The notes beneath the pieces were generated by a model. That model did not search any database and was not told the origin of the DNA. It was given only the letters and a program-made list of their open reading frames with translations. This document shows positions 7,069 to 15,679 of a DNA stretch of 36,391 nucleotides, piece by piece. The stretch comes from an uncultured Bacteroidia bacterium (GTDB taxonomy: Bacteria > Bacteroidota > Bacteroidia > Bacteroidales > Prolixibacteraceae), in the NCBI GenBank assembly GCA_903905505.1, contig CAIVGL010000031.1, forward strand, positions 1 through 36,391, in the 5' to 3' direction. The number at the start of each line of letters is the position of its first letter. The first letter of the stretch is position 1. Made by a program: the position numbers and the translations under genes.

Positions 7069-9843
7069 TCAATGGGCAAGGAGCCAATTCTCTGCGGCTT
7101 TAAGTTCGATCTCGAGAGGGACCGTTAATTTAACGGCTTGTTCCATTTCGGTCTTTATGATCTCCTTGACAACTTCCAGCTCGGATCTTAAGACATCAAA
7201 ATTTAACTCATCGTGTACCTGAAGAATCATCTTAGAATTGAGGTTTAACTCTTCAAATCGGTTGTATATATTGATCATTGCTACTTTGATGATATCGGCA
7301 GCGGAGCCTTGGATTGGAGCATTTATCGCATTTCTTTCTGCGAATGATCGAACTGCGGCATTGGCTGAATTAATGTCACTAAGATAACGTTTACGACCCA
7401 TAATTGTTTCCACAAAACCTCTTTCTCGCGCCAGATCAAGTTGAGTATCCATGTAGTTTTTGATCGTTGAGAAGTTGGCATAATAATCATCGATTAGCTT
7501 TTTGGCTTCTGCTCGGGAGATTTGAAGTCTTTGTGAAAGACCAAAAGCGGATATTCCATATAGAATGCCAAAATTGGCCGTTTTGGCTTTTCGACGCATA
7601 TCTGAAGTGACATCGATCAGTTTAACATCAAAAATCTTAGCAGCTGTGGCGGCATGAATATCTTCCCCATTTTGAAAGGCATCAGTCATCACCTTGTCGC
7701 CTGAGACAGCAGCCATAATGCGCAATTCAATTTGTGAATAGTCGGCCGATAAAAACAAGTGATCACTATCGCTAGGGATAAAGGCTTTTCTGATTTCACG
7801 ACCACTCTCGTCTCGAATGGGGATATTTTGCAAATTCGGATTGGTGGAACTTAGACGTCCGGTGGCTGCAATAGTTTGATTAAAAGAGGAATGTATTTTA
7901 CCTGTTCGCGGATTTATTAATTTAGGTAAGGCCTCGACATAGGTAGAGAGCAATTTTTTCAATCCGCGATACTCCAGAATCTTATTGACAATTGGGTGTT
8001 TATCTTGAAGATTAACTAGGATTTCTTCCCCCGTTGAATATTGCTTTGTTTTTGTTTTTTTAGCCTTGGGATCAAGAAGTAATTTTTCAAAAAGGATGAT
8101 TCCCAGCTGTTTTGGAGATGAGATATTGAAAGGCTCACCAGCTAATTCGATGATTGTATTTTCAAGCTCATCGATCTGTTCGCGTAAGATAATCGCGTAG
8201 TCATCGAGTGCTTTTGGATCTATCGTTAAACCTGATATCTCCATCTGCACCAAGACTTTTAATAGAGGCATCTCAACAGTGGCAAAGAGCTCTTTTAAAT
8301 TCGCGCTGGAGAGTTCTTGATCTAGGATCTCTTTTAACTGAAAAGTAATATCGGCATCTTCACAAGCATATTCTTTGATTTGCTCAAGCTCAACATCGCG
8401 CATCGAAAGTTGATTTTTCCCTCTTTTCCCGATTAGCTCCTCGGTTGAAACTTTTTTGTAGTTTAGGTAAACATCACTAAGATAATCTAAGTTATGACGA
8501 AGATCTGGCTGGATTAGGTAATGGGCCACCATGGTATCGAAGTATTCACCTTTGATCTCTATGCCATATCGAGTTAGCATAAGAATATCAAATTTCATAT
8601 TCTGACCTATTTTCAGAATATGGGCAGTTGCAAAAAGGTCTTTGAACAGGCGCACTCGTTTTAGCGCTTCTTCTTGTTCGAATGGGATTGGCACATAATA
8701 GGCCTCCTTGGCTTTAAAGGAGAAAGATAATCCAACAAGCTGGTCATTTTGGGTATCTAATCCGGTCGTTTCGGTATCAAAGCAGAATGCTTTTTGTAGA
8801 CTTAGCGTTTCGATTAACTCCCTAATTTTTTCTTCCGAATTGATTAAAATATAGTGATGATCTGTAGAGTTTAGGTTTGATTGTCCAGTAGGTGATTCTG
8901 GAAGCGTTTGTTCAACGACACTAAAAAGTGTCCCTTGCTCAAAGGCTAGAGGAGCTGTTTCGATTGGCTGAGGGGGAGCTGATCCTAGCTTGTCAGCCAT
9001 CGTGCGGAACTCAAGTTCCAGAAATAGCTCCCGTAATTTAGAGGTGTCGGGATTCGAAAGGAGCAAGTCTTCTTGGTTAAACTCAACGGGGACATCTAGG
9101 ATGATCTCTGCTAATTTACGAGATAGTCGCACTTGTTCCTCGAAAGTTTCTAGGCTCTCTTTTTGTTTCCCTTTTAGCTGCTCTAAATTTTGGTATACCC
9201 CATCAATCCCTCCAAATTCTCCGACTAGCTTCATGGCGGTCTTGGGGCCAATACCGGGGCAACCTGGAATATTGTCTGACGCATCGCCCATAAGGCCTAA
9301 GATGTCGATGACTTGCAATGGATTTTGAATCTGAAAATTCTCACAAACCTGTTCCACCCCAAGTATCTCCATCTCATTCCCCATTCGCTTAGGCTTATAC
9401 ATAAAGATATTTGGAGAGACTAATTGGGCATAATCTTTATCAGGCGTGACCATAAAAACTTGAAATCCTTTTTTCTCTGCAACTTTAGCGAGGGTTCCAA
9501 TAACATCATCGGCCTCAAAACCAGCTTTTTCTATGATTGGAATGTGGTACCCTTTTATAATATCTCGGATATAAGGGATCGATTTTCTCAAATCCTCAGG
9601 CATTTCATCGCGATGGGCTTTATAGTCGGGAAACATATCATGCCGAAATGTAGGCCCTTTCATGTCGAATGCAATAGCAATATGAGTCGGCTTCTCCGTC
9701 TTTAGAAGGTGCTCTAGCGTATTCACAAATCCAAACATCGCGGACGTATTAAGCCCCTTGGAATTTATACGTGGGGCATTAATAAATGCAAAATAAGAGC
9801 GGTAAATTAATGCATAGGCATCGAGGAGAAACAGTCGGTTCAT
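7069..9843 (-). CDS. polA: DNA polymerase I
   Basis: A full-length three-domain polymerase of 924 residues. The 5'-3' exonuclease domain is at about 1-285 (LLDAYALIYRSYFAF, KAGFEADDVIGTLA, GDASDNIPGCPGIGPKTA). The 3'-5' proofreading domain is at about 330-520 and looks active, since it keeps FDTETTGLD at 355-363, the GQNMKFDIL motif and YACEDADIT. The polymerase domain follows with motif A (LSADYSQIELRI), motif B (RRKAKTANFGILYGIS) and motif C (LQVHDELNF). It fills gaps in replication and repair. Many bacterial PolA proteins have lost proofreading, so the intact DEDDy residues are worth noting. The gene is transcribed alone, divergently from the polyprenyl synthase. Confidence 0.98.
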   Translation of the reverse strand: MNRLFLLDAYALIYRSYFAFINAPRINSKGLNTSAMFGFVNTLEHLLKTEKPTHIAIAFDMKGPTFRHDMFPDYKAHRDEMPEDLRKSIPYIRDIIKGYHIPIIEKAGFEADDVIGTLAKVAEKKGFQVFMVTPDKDYAQLVSPNIFMYKPKRMGNEMEILGVEQVCENFQIQNPLQVIDILGLMGDASDNIPGCPGIGPKTAMKLVGEFGGIDGVYQNLEQLKGKQKESLETFEEQVRLSRKLAEIILDVPVEFNQEDLLLSNPDTSKLRELFLELEFRTMADKLGSAPPQPIETAPLAFEQGTLFSVVEQTLPESPTGQSNLNSTDHHYILINSEEKIRELIETLSLQKAFCFDTETTGLDTQNDQLVGLSFSFKAKEAYYVPIPFEQEEALKRVRLFKDLFATAHILKIGQNMKFDILMLTRYGIEIKGEYFDTMVAHYLIQPDLRHNLDYLSDVYLNYKKVSTEELIGKRGKNQLSMRDVELEQIKEYACEDADITFQLKEILDQELSSANLKELFATVEMPLLKVLVQMEISGLTIDPKALDDYAIILREQIDELENTIIELAGEPFNISSPKQLGIILFEKLLLDPKAKKTKTKQYSTGEEILVNLQDKHPIVNKILEYRGLKKLLSTYVEALPKLINPRTGKIHSSFNQTIAATGRLSSTNPNLQNIPIRDESGREIRKAFIPSDSDHLFLSADYSQIELRIMAAVSGDKVMTDAFQNGEDIHAATAAKIFDVKLIDVTSDMRRKAKTANFGILYGISAFGLSQRLQISRAEAKKLIDDYYANFSTIKNYMDTQLDLARERGFVETIMGRKRYLSDINSANAAVRSFAERNAINAPIQGSAADIIKVAMINIYNRFEELNLNSKMILQVHDELNFDVLRSELEVVKEIIKTEMEQAVKLTVPLEIELKAAENWLLAH

Positions 9844-9870
9844 CGTGAAGAAGGATAATTAAGAAAGAAT

Positions 9871-9878
9871 CAAAACTA
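9871..9878 (-). promoter_or_regulatory. Candidate -7 element of polA
   Basis: TAGTTTTG on the minus strand fits TAnnTTTG and is 28 nt upstream of the polA ATG. No convincing TTG is found 18-21 nt further upstream. Confidence 0.35.
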
Positions 9879-10209
9879 CGCAAAAATGTCTAAATAACGA
9901 GATAAAAACTTTGGTTATTGAGGATCTCTATCCCTTCTGTTTAGAGCTCTTTTCTGCTGTACGTAAAACTTAATGGAGGGGATTAAAACGGAGTTTTGAA
10001 TTTGACAGTACCTTGATTATTAAGTTTTTAGTTGTTTTGTGTTTGGAAATTCACATTTTGGACTTGGATGACGTACCGTTTGATCGGATTAGATTTTATC
10101 CTATTTCATCTTTTGTGGCTTACTTTTATGATTTATCAAATGGCTTGATGTCCGATTTTTCCAGCTTCTTTATGCGGAATTGGTATCGTTCTGAAGTAAA
10201 ATTATTGCT

Positions 10210-10217
10210 TACCTTTG
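10210..10217 (+). promoter_or_regulatory. Candidate -7 element of the polyprenyl synthase gene
   Basis: TACCTTTG fits TAnnTTTG and would give a leader of about 30 nt. The -33 position has GTT rather than TTG. Confidence 0.4.
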
Positions 10218-10255
10218 GCCATATTTAGATTCGAAAAGCATACAATTTCATACCG

Positions 10256-11230
10256 ATGTCATCTAAAGATCAAATCACTGCACCGATTCAGCAAGAGCTA
10301 AAAAACTTTGAGCCATTTTTTCAAAAGGCGACGAAGAGTGATTTGCCTCTTTTGAGTACGATTATCAATTATATCTTGAGGCGCAAGGGGAAGCAAATGC
10401 GACCTATTCTTGTTTTTTTAGCCGCGAAATTAAATGGGGATTTTAATGAGCGCTCCTACCATGCTGCCTTAACGATTGAACTTCTTCATACGGCTACGCT
10501 TGTTCACGATGATGTGGTTGATGACTCCTCCCAGCGACGTGGATTTTTCTCAATTAATGCAGTTTGGCGAAATAAAATTGCCGTTTTAGTTGGCGACTAT
10601 ATCCTTGCTAAAGGACTCTTATGGTCTATTGACCATCGCGATTACGATATTTTAGGTCATATTAGCACGGCTGTGAAAGATATGAGTGAAGGGGAGATTC
10701 TTCAAATTGAGAAGGCGCGTAAATTAGATATTACCGAAGCGGTCTATTTTGAGATTATACGAAAAAAAACAGCCTCATTACTCGCCACTAGTGCAGCTGT
10801 GGGAACCTGTTCGGTTACAACTGACGAAGAGGCTATTTCGCGAATGAGGCAATTTGGCGAATATGCGGGGATGGCTTTTCAGATTAAAGATGACCTTTTT
10901 GATTATCAGAAGTCGAATCTTTTAGGTAAGCCAACGGGAAATGATCTTCACGAAAAGAAAATAACACTTCCTTTAATTTATGCGCTGAATCAAGTTGGAC
11001 GTTCTGAAAAATCTAGAATTATAAAGATTGTGCGGAAGCGTGTTAAGTCCACCTCTGACTTGAATATGGTTCGAGACTTTGTTGAGCAGAATAATGGATT
11101 TAAACATGCCGAGAGTGTGATGCTTGATTATGCACAGAAAGCAACTTCGCTATTAGATAGCTATCCTGATTCCGCAATTAAATCGGCTCTAATCGGCTAT
11201 GTTGACTACATCTCTTCTCGAGTAAGCTAA
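10256..11230 (+). CDS. All-trans polyprenyl diphosphate synthase (IspB-like)
   Basis: The 324-residue protein is a trans-prenyltransferase. The first Asp-rich motif LVHDDVVDDSS has DDVVD at 85-89, the KGKQMRP substrate motif is at 44-50, and the second Asp-rich motif is DDLFD at 212-216, with GKPTGNDLHEKKITLPLIYAL after it. These enzymes extend farnesyl diphosphate with isopentenyl diphosphate. Here the most likely product is the long side chain of menaquinone. Residues before the first motif that set chain length are small and neutral (ELLHTATLVHDD), which argues for a long product, but the exact length cannot be read. The gene stands alone and ends 1 bp from the convergent deoC stop. Confidence 0.92.
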   Translation: MSSKDQITAPIQQELKNFEPFFQKATKSDLPLLSTIINYILRRKGKQMRPILVFLAAKLNGDFNERSYHAALTIELLHTATLVHDDVVDDSSQRRGFFSINAVWRNKIAVLVGDYILAKGLLWSIDHRDYDILGHISTAVKDMSEGEILQIEKARKLDITEAVYFEIIRKKTASLLATSAAVGTCSVTTDEEAISRMRQFGEYAGMAFQIKDDLFDYQKSNLLGKPTGNDLHEKKITLPLIYALNQVGRSEKSRIIKIVRKRVKSTSDLNMVRDFVEQNNGFKHAESVMLDYAQKATSLLDSYPDSAIKSALIGYVDYISSRVS

Positions 11231-11231
11231 A

Positions 11232-12101
11232 TTAGAAATAGCTTACTTTCTCTCTCATAATAGAGGTTAGCAGGTTGTTCGCTAGTCGACTTGCTCCAAT
11301 CCTAAATAGGTCCTTCGTTAGCCATTCATCGCCTAATACCTCTTTTACAATAGCTAGATATACTAAGGCGTCATTGGTTTCTGTTATTCCACCTGCAGCC
11401 TTAAAGCCAACTTTGATTTGAGTTTTTTCGTAAAAAAGCTTAATGGCTCGGCACATAATCCATGCTGCTTCAGGGGTTGCTGCGGGGTCAAATTTCCCGG
11501 TTGAGGTCTTGATGAAATCAGCACCCGCCTCCATGGAGATCATTGAGGCTTTCCATATTTTCGAATAGCTTTTTAAAGCTCCGGTTTCTAAAATGACTTT
11601 TAGGTGGGTAGTGCCTATCGCTGCTTTTATGGTGCTTATCTCCCGTTTTACCGACTCGTAATCTTCTTGCAAAAAGTCGCCTAGATTAAGGACGATATCG
11701 ATCTCATTGGCTCCATTATCAATGGCCAACATTGTTTCAAGAACTTTTACATCTAAAAATGTTTGCGATGAGGGAAAGCCTCCCGAAACCGATGCAAGTT
11801 TGACCTCACTTGTTGGAAGAATTTTCTTAATTGGCCCTAGCAGAGTAGGATAAACACAAATTGCGGCAACATTAGGAAGTTGAGGAAAATTCTGTTTAAA
11901 TTCAGCTACTCTGAGGGCCATTTTTTCCCCCTGAGAAGCTGAATCAGTTGCATTTAGACTGGTTAGATCAATGCATGAAAAGATAAATGTATACCATTCA
12001 AAACTACTTAGCTCATGCGATTTTTCAAGTATTTCTAATACTATTTTCTGTACTTCCTCAGTTAAGAAGTCTTGCTCTAGATTTTCTAAATTCAGATTCA
12101 T
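11232..12101 (-). CDS. deoC: Deoxyribose-phosphate aldolase
   Basis: A 289-residue class I aldolase that splits 2-deoxyribose 5-phosphate into glyceraldehyde 3-phosphate and acetaldehyde in deoxynucleoside breakdown. The Schiff-base lysine is K198 in DFIKTSTGK, the second active-site lysine is K234 in VGFKAAGGI, and the acidic residue lies in NEIDIVLNLG near 135. It is about 30-40 residues longer than the short bacterial forms because of an N-terminal helical extension (1-40), placing it in the longer DeoC subgroup. It is the third gene of a dtd / MazG-like / deoC group, 12 bases behind the MazG-like gene. It is convergent with the polyprenyl synthase with only 1 bp between stops. Confidence 0.95.
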   Translation of the reverse strand: MNLNLENLEQDFLTEEVQKIVLEILEKSHELSSFEWYTFIFSCIDLTSLNATDSASQGEKMALRVAEFKQNFPQLPNVAAICVYPTLLGPIKKILPTSEVKLASVSGGFPSSQTFLDVKVLETMLAIDNGANEIDIVLNLGDFLQEDYESVKREISTIKAAIGTTHLKVILETGALKSYSKIWKASMISMEAGADFIKTSTGKFDPAATPEAAWIMCRAIKLFYEKTQIKVGFKAAGGITETNDALVYLAIVKEVLGDEWLTKDLFRIGASRLANNLLTSIMREKVSYF

Positions 12102-12113
12102 ATTTTTATATTT

Positions 12114-12455
12114 TTAGCGATTAAGTTTATCATTTTCGATATGACGAAACTTGTCTCGATGTGTTTTTTTGGCAATATTTTTATGAAATGCATCCGTTAA
12201 GTCTACCCCCGTTTGATTAGCTAAGCACATAAGTACCCATAAAACATCGGCAAGCTCATCGGCAAGATTTACTACTGTATCTTCTTTCTTATACGATTGA
12301 TCTCCATATTTACGCGCTATTATTCGGGCAACTTCTCCCACTTCTTCTGTTAAAATTGCCATATTGGTTAGCTCGCTAAAGTAACGCACTCCATATTTTT
12401 TGATCCATTCATCAACCGTATTTTGTGCGTTTTTAAGCGTGATATCGTCGGTCAT
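12114..12455 (-). CDS. MazG-like nucleotide pyrophosphohydrolase
   Basis: A 113-residue all-alpha NTP pyrophosphatase with the metal-binding helices of the family: EEVGEVARII (E37, E38, E41) and LADELADVLWVL (E67, D70). The size matches the single-domain MazG-like/dUTPase-related house-cleaning enzymes rather than full MazG. It would hydrolyse non-canonical or excess nucleoside triphosphates to monophosphate and pyrophosphate in the cytoplasm. Its start overlaps the stop of dtd by ATGA (12452-12455), so translation is probably coupled. Grouping with a tRNA proofreading enzyme and a deoxynucleoside catabolic aldolase suggests a small metabolite and tRNA quality-control operon. Confidence 0.88.
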   Translation of the reverse strand: MTDDITLKNAQNTVDEWIKKYGVRYFSELTNMAILTEEVGEVARIIARKYGDQSYKKEDTVVNLADELADVLWVLMCLANQTGVDLTDAFHKNIAKKTHRDKFRHIENDKLNR

Positions 12456-12907
12456 AAATCTTTATTTTTTGAATCAATGATAATCGTAACTGGTCCATCG
12501 TTGATTAATTGAACCTTCATATCTGCACCAAAGATACCAGATTGAATTGGTTGTTCTAATTCCGCTTCCAATAATTGTTTAAATTTTTCGTAAAGTGGAA
12601 TTGCAAGGTCTGACTTTGCAGCCTGTATATACGAGGGTCTGTTCCCTTTTTTAGTCTTGGCATGCAGTGTAAACTGACTAACCACCAGGAGTTCCCCTTT
12701 AACTTCCTTGATCGATAGGTTCATAACACCCAACTCATCATTAAAGATTCTGATTTGAGTAACTTTTTTCACCATCCATTCCAGATCTTCCTGAAGGTCA
12801 TCATTTTCAAATCCTGCTAGGATTAACATCCCTTTTTTGATAGAAGATGTAAACGCTCCTTCTATCGTTACAGATGCTTCTAGGGCTCGTTGAATGACAA
12901 CTCTCAT
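12452..12907 (-). CDS. dtd: D-aminoacyl-tRNA deacylase
   Basis: A 151-residue homodimeric enzyme that removes D-amino acids (and glycine from mischarged tRNA-Ala) from tRNA. It opens with the family start MRVVIQRALEASVTI, has SQFTL at 77-81, and has the second signature NDGPVTI with the cross-subunit Gly-cisPro at 138-139. Length is standard. It is the first gene of the dtd / MazG-like / deoC group. TAAATTTG lies at 12919-12912 on the minus strand but sits too near the ATG to be a normal promoter. Confidence 0.96.
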   Translation of the reverse strand: MRVVIQRALEASVTIEGAFTSSIKKGMLILAGFENDDLQEDLEWMVKKVTQIRIFNDELGVMNLSIKEVKGELLVVSQFTLHAKTKKGNRPSYIQAAKSDLAIPLYEKFKQLLEAELEQPIQSGIFGADMKVQLINDGPVTIIIDSKNKDL

Positions 12908-12988
12908 AAATCAAATTTAGCAAAAATTGGAAGATAAGAATGAACTGATGGCTTTCGGCTGATTGAGCAATTTTAAAGGGCAAAAATT

Positions 12989-13016
12989 AGGGGGAGCACT
13001 AGCGAGTGCTTCCCCT
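12989..13016. terminator. Strong bidirectional hairpin terminator behind hexokinase
   Basis: AGGGGGAGCACT (12989-13000), loop AGCG and AGTGCTTCCCCT (13005-13016) form a 12-bp stem with one wobble. T-rich runs follow on both strands (ATATTTTTAATT on plus, AATTTTTG on minus). Since hexokinase and dtd both read on minus, it functions as the hexokinase terminator and insulates dtd. Confidence 0.85.
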
Positions 13017-13039
13017 ATATTTTTAATTGAATTATATTT

Positions 13040-14248
13040 TTATGAAAGTGCGGCGATTCCAGAACCGATTAAATTTGCACTCGCTATCTCTGCAATATTG
13101 ATCTTTATTTTTTTATGTCCCATTTCTGCTAAAAGTTCCTTAAGGGTGCTTTTCACAACTTTATTGTAGTCTTTGCAACCTGAAACTTCACTCCAAAATA
13201 GACTTCCTTCAGCGGTAATTCGAACTTTGCGTATTGATTTATCGTGTTTCGCAAGTAAATCGATTAATCCTGCCAAAGAGGCCGCAACTAGCTTTGCTGA
13301 TCTTTTGTAAATAGCTTTAGCAACCTTTACATGTTTACTTTTTGCAGAAGAAGACTGATTAATCAGATCAGTCAATGCTTTCCCATCTGTATTTTCATCA
13401 AACCCGTCTTCTGGAAATACTTCTTTTAAAATTTGTCCAATATAGAGTCCAGAGACTGCTTTTTCAAACAGCTGTGCACCCGTATTCGTAGAGTTCTCGT
13501 CTACTAAAGCATCATATTTAGTTAGATGAGGCGGCTTGAAATTTCCAGACTCAAGATTTACTGGGGTAAGTCCTTTCCAATTTAGGCTAGGGTCTATCTT
13601 CGGGATATGATCAGCATCTACAAATCCTGCCATATTTGTTCCAGTCCCAACGATTAGCCCAATATAAGCGTCAAATTTTGGATTTGTTAGTCCTGCGAAT
13701 AAGGAAGCTACCGTGTCATTGATCACTTTAATGCCAGTAAATTCTGTTTTTCCACTTTTATTTAGCACATCTAATAGTGGTTGTCCAACTGGATTGCCAA
13801 CCATATCTTTGATGTCCATCCCTTTGGTCCACTGAAGTAATTCAGCATCCCCATTTGGCAAACAGCTAGCTGGATAAGAGAAGCAATATCCAATCGGAGC
13901 TTTAGCGGGGAGCTCTATTTCGTTGACAAATTCAGATTGAGCTTTAAAAAGATCACCCTTTTTAAATCCTTTAGTTGTAGCTGCCGAAAGCTCTTTTGTC
14001 CCCCCTTTTTCAGGCGTAATGGCTGTCTTCCCATCTTTAAAATCGATTACAGCAGCTCTGTAATTTGTTCCTCCCCAATCTAAGACGACTGCTTGACCTT
14101 CGGCACCTGTTGATAATGGGTGAATATAGGTTGGTATACTTTTGACTTCCGTATTATCTTCCTTAAGTCCTGTCTCTATCTTTTGTCCAAGATTAAGTGC
14201 AATGTCTTTTAATTGAGACAGCTTAAGTCGAAATTCATTCTTTTTCAT
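13040..14248 (-). CDS. Hexokinase (eukaryotic-type family)
   Basis: A 402-residue sugar kinase of the hexokinase I/II-like family rather than the bacterial ROK or Glk type. It shows phosphate-binding VVLDWGGTNYRAAVID at 54-69 and the sugar-binding signature GYCFSYPASCLPNGDAELLQWTKG at about 120-143. The catalytic Asp is D178 in INDTVASLFAG, and a second phosphate loop reads GLIVGTGTNMAG. It phosphorylates glucose and perhaps other hexoses at C6 with ATP. Bacteroidota often carry this family. It is a single-gene unit with its own terminator and a candidate promoter, divergent from rbfA. A cytoplasmic kinase fits with free hexose released by the exported sugar enzymes, but that link is inferred. 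Confidence 0.92.
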   Translation of the reverse strand: MKKNEFRLKLSQLKDIALNLGQKIETGLKEDNTEVKSIPTYIHPLSTGAEGQAVVLDWGGTNYRAAVIDFKDGKTAITPEKGGTKELSAATTKGFKKGDLFKAQSEFVNEIELPAKAPIGYCFSYPASCLPNGDAELLQWTKGMDIKDMVGNPVGQPLLDVLNKSGKTEFTGIKVINDTVASLFAGLTNPKFDAYIGLIVGTGTNMAGFVDADHIPKIDPSLNWKGLTPVNLESGNFKPPHLTKYDALVDENSTNTGAQLFEKAVSGLYIGQILKEVFPEDGFDENTDGKALTDLINQSSSAKSKHVKVAKAIYKRSAKLVAASLAGLIDLLAKHDKSIRKVRITAEGSLFWSEVSGCKDYNKVVKSTLKELLAEMGHKKIKINIAEIASANLIGSGIAALS

Positions 14249-14276
14249 ATCGGTTGATTTAAATTTTCTGTTTAGT

Positions 14277-14284
14277 CAAAGATA
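14277..14284 (-). promoter_or_regulatory. Candidate -7 element of hexokinase
   Basis: TATCTTTG on the minus strand fits TAnnTTTG, 29 nt upstream of the ATG. There is no clear -33 TTG. Confidence 0.4.
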
Positions 14285-14436
14285 TTAAAAAGGAATGAAT
14301 GTTTTGTTCTTAAATCAATTCTAATTATTTGAGAAAGTATCGGATACCATGGAGCGAATTTGTAAGAATGGCTAATTCTCGCTTGATCGCTTGTTAAAGA
14401 TAATTGTCATTCCATTCAGAACCTGCTGATTTTATT

Positions 14437-14444
14437 TAAATTTG
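14437..14444 (+). promoter_or_regulatory. Candidate -7 element of the rbfA operon
   Basis: TAAATTTG fits TAnnTTTG, 20 nt upstream of the rbfA ATG. TTC at 14415-14417 sits at the expected 19-nt spacing in place of TTG. Confidence 0.45.
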
Positions 14445-14463
14445 CAACTTAATAAGAGTTTAA

Positions 14464-14805
14464 ATGGAACAATATTCAACAAGACAGAATAAGATTGGTC
14501 GATTAATTCAGAAGGAGCTAAGCGAATTATTACGTCGCGATACGCAGATATTGGCAAAGGGTAGGATACTTTCCCTAACCACGGTTCGAGTAACTCGTGA
14601 TATCTCCATTGCCAGGTGCTATTTAAGCATCTTCCCTTCTGCAGGAGCTGAGGATGTCTTAGCTGAGATAAAACTTAACAAAAGCAAGTTAAGAGGTGAA
14701 TTGGGAAATATCGTTCGATTTCAGTTGCGCCATGTCCCTGAATTAGAATTTTATCTCGACGATAGTCTTGATTACATTGAAAAAATAGATAAACTATTAA
14801 AGTAG
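14464..14805 (+). CDS. rbfA: 30S ribosome-binding factor A
   Basis: A 113-residue KH-fold protein that assists late maturation of the 30S subunit, with its N-terminal RQNKIGRLIQKELSELL helix, the central TVTRVS-like strand (LTTVRVTRDISIARCYLS) and the C-terminal RFQLRHVPELEFYLDDSLDYIEKIDKLL. Length and ending are typical. It leads an apparent three-gene operon with a methyltransferase (32 bases later) and a LolC/E-type permease. RbfA next to a LolC/E-like permease is an arrangement I recall from other Bacteroidota genomes. Confidence 0.95.
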   Translation: MEQYSTRQNKIGRLIQKELSELLRRDTQILAKGRILSLTTVRVTRDISIARCYLSIFPSAGAEDVLAEIKLNKSKLRGELGNIVRFQLRHVPELEFYLDDSLDYIEKIDKLLK

Positions 14806-14837
14806 TCCATTTTTAGAATTTTTTAGAGCATTGTAGT

Positions 14838-15662
14838 ATGGAGTATGATCCGATAAAAAGGCGATTGGGGAATGTGTTTAACCGGACTCCATTTTTGCGT
14901 AAAACATTCTATTCGTTGCTTGATCTCTTATTGCTTCGGGCGTGGCATGTTCACAAGGAACTGCGAGAGATTAGAAAGATTGATTCAACACGAAAAATTA
15001 ATATTCTAGATGCTGGCTCAGGATTTGGCCAGTACAGCTATAAGATGAGTCGAACCTTTAAAGGTTCGACAATTAAAGGCGTTGATGTAAAAGAGGAGCA
15101 GATAGCCGATTGCAATCAGTTTTTCCAGGCTATTGGATTGCAAGAAAGAGTTGTATTTGAATATGCTGACCTTACAACGTTTAATGAACCACACAAATAC
15201 GATCTTATTCTTTCGGTAGATGTTATGGAACATATCGAAGAAGATGAACTCGTGTTTAGTAATCTGTATAAATCGCTTTCGAATAATGGGATGCTTTTGA
15301 TCTCTACCCCATCTGATCAAGGTGGCTCTGATACGCACGACCATGAGGAGGATGCGGTAAATGGGTTTATCGGGGAGCATGTGCGTGATGGTTATGGAAT
15401 TCAAGACATTACAGATAAGCTTAAACGGGCTGGGTTTTCAGTTGTTGAGGCTCGATATACCTATGGCAAAATTGGGTCTTTCTCCTGGAAGTTATCGATG
15501 AAATATCCGATCTTAATGCTTGGAAAATCGAAAGCCTTCTTTGTTCTTTTGCCATTTTATTACCTATTAACATTCCCTTTTTGCGCCCTTTTTAATGCAA
15601 TTGATGTAAATTCCAAAAACGTTACCGGTACTGGCCTTTTGGTAAAGGCCTATAAAAAGTAA
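14838..15662 (+). CDS. Class I SAM-dependent methyltransferase
   Basis: The 274-residue protein has a Rossmann methyltransferase core: motif I ILDAGSGFGQYS at 56-67, an acidic residue after GVDVKEEQ, and the motif IV-like LILSVDVMEHIEEDEL near 130-145. After the core there is a hydrophobic stretch (FFVLLPFYYLLTFPFCALF, about 233-251) that could sit in or on the membrane. The substrate is not evident. Small-molecule or lipid methyltransferases of the type-11/type-12 groups look like this. It lies between rbfA and the LolC/E-like permease, 17 bases before the latter, so it may share transcription with an envelope lipoprotein export component. Confidence 0.8.
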   Translation: MEYDPIKRRLGNVFNRTPFLRKTFYSLLDLLLLRAWHVHKELREIRKIDSTRKINILDAGSGFGQYSYKMSRTFKGSTIKGVDVKEEQIADCNQFFQAIGLQERVVFEYADLTTFNEPHKYDLILSVDVMEHIEEDELVFSNLYKSLSNNGMLLISTPSDQGGSDTHDHEEDAVNGFIGEHVRDGYGIQDITDKLKRAGFSVVEARYTYGKIGSFSWKLSMKYPILMLGKSKAFFVLLPFYYLLTFPFCALFNAIDVNSKNVTGTGLLVKAYKK

Positions 15663-15679
15663 GACCTAATTCTCAAATT

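Larger units (their letters stand above)
9844..10255. other. 412-bp intergenic region between divergent polA and polyprenyl synthase
   Basis: No supported gene. It holds candidate promoters for both neighbours near its ends (9871-9878 minus, 10210-10217 plus). A 10-bp inverted repeat AAAACTTAAT / ATTAAGTTTT lies at 9965-9974 and 10019-10028, with a small AAAAC/GTTTT hairpin inside (9985-9997). The longest open frame (10013-10228, TTG start) has no recognisable family and overlaps the downstream promoter. Confidence 0.6.

Noticed and set aside
7061-7071. Hairpin TGAGC-T-GCTCA at the polA stop as a terminator
   Set aside because: The loop would be a single base, so the real stem is only 3-4 bp. 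It is likely a chance palindrome.
10013-10228. 71-codon open frame between polA and the polyprenyl synthase
   Set aside because: TTG start, no recognisable family, odd composition, and it runs over the likely promoter of the downstream gene.
12912-12919. TAAATTTG as the dtd promoter
   Set aside because: It ends 5 bases before the ATG, which would put the transcription start inside the coding region, and no -33 element is found.
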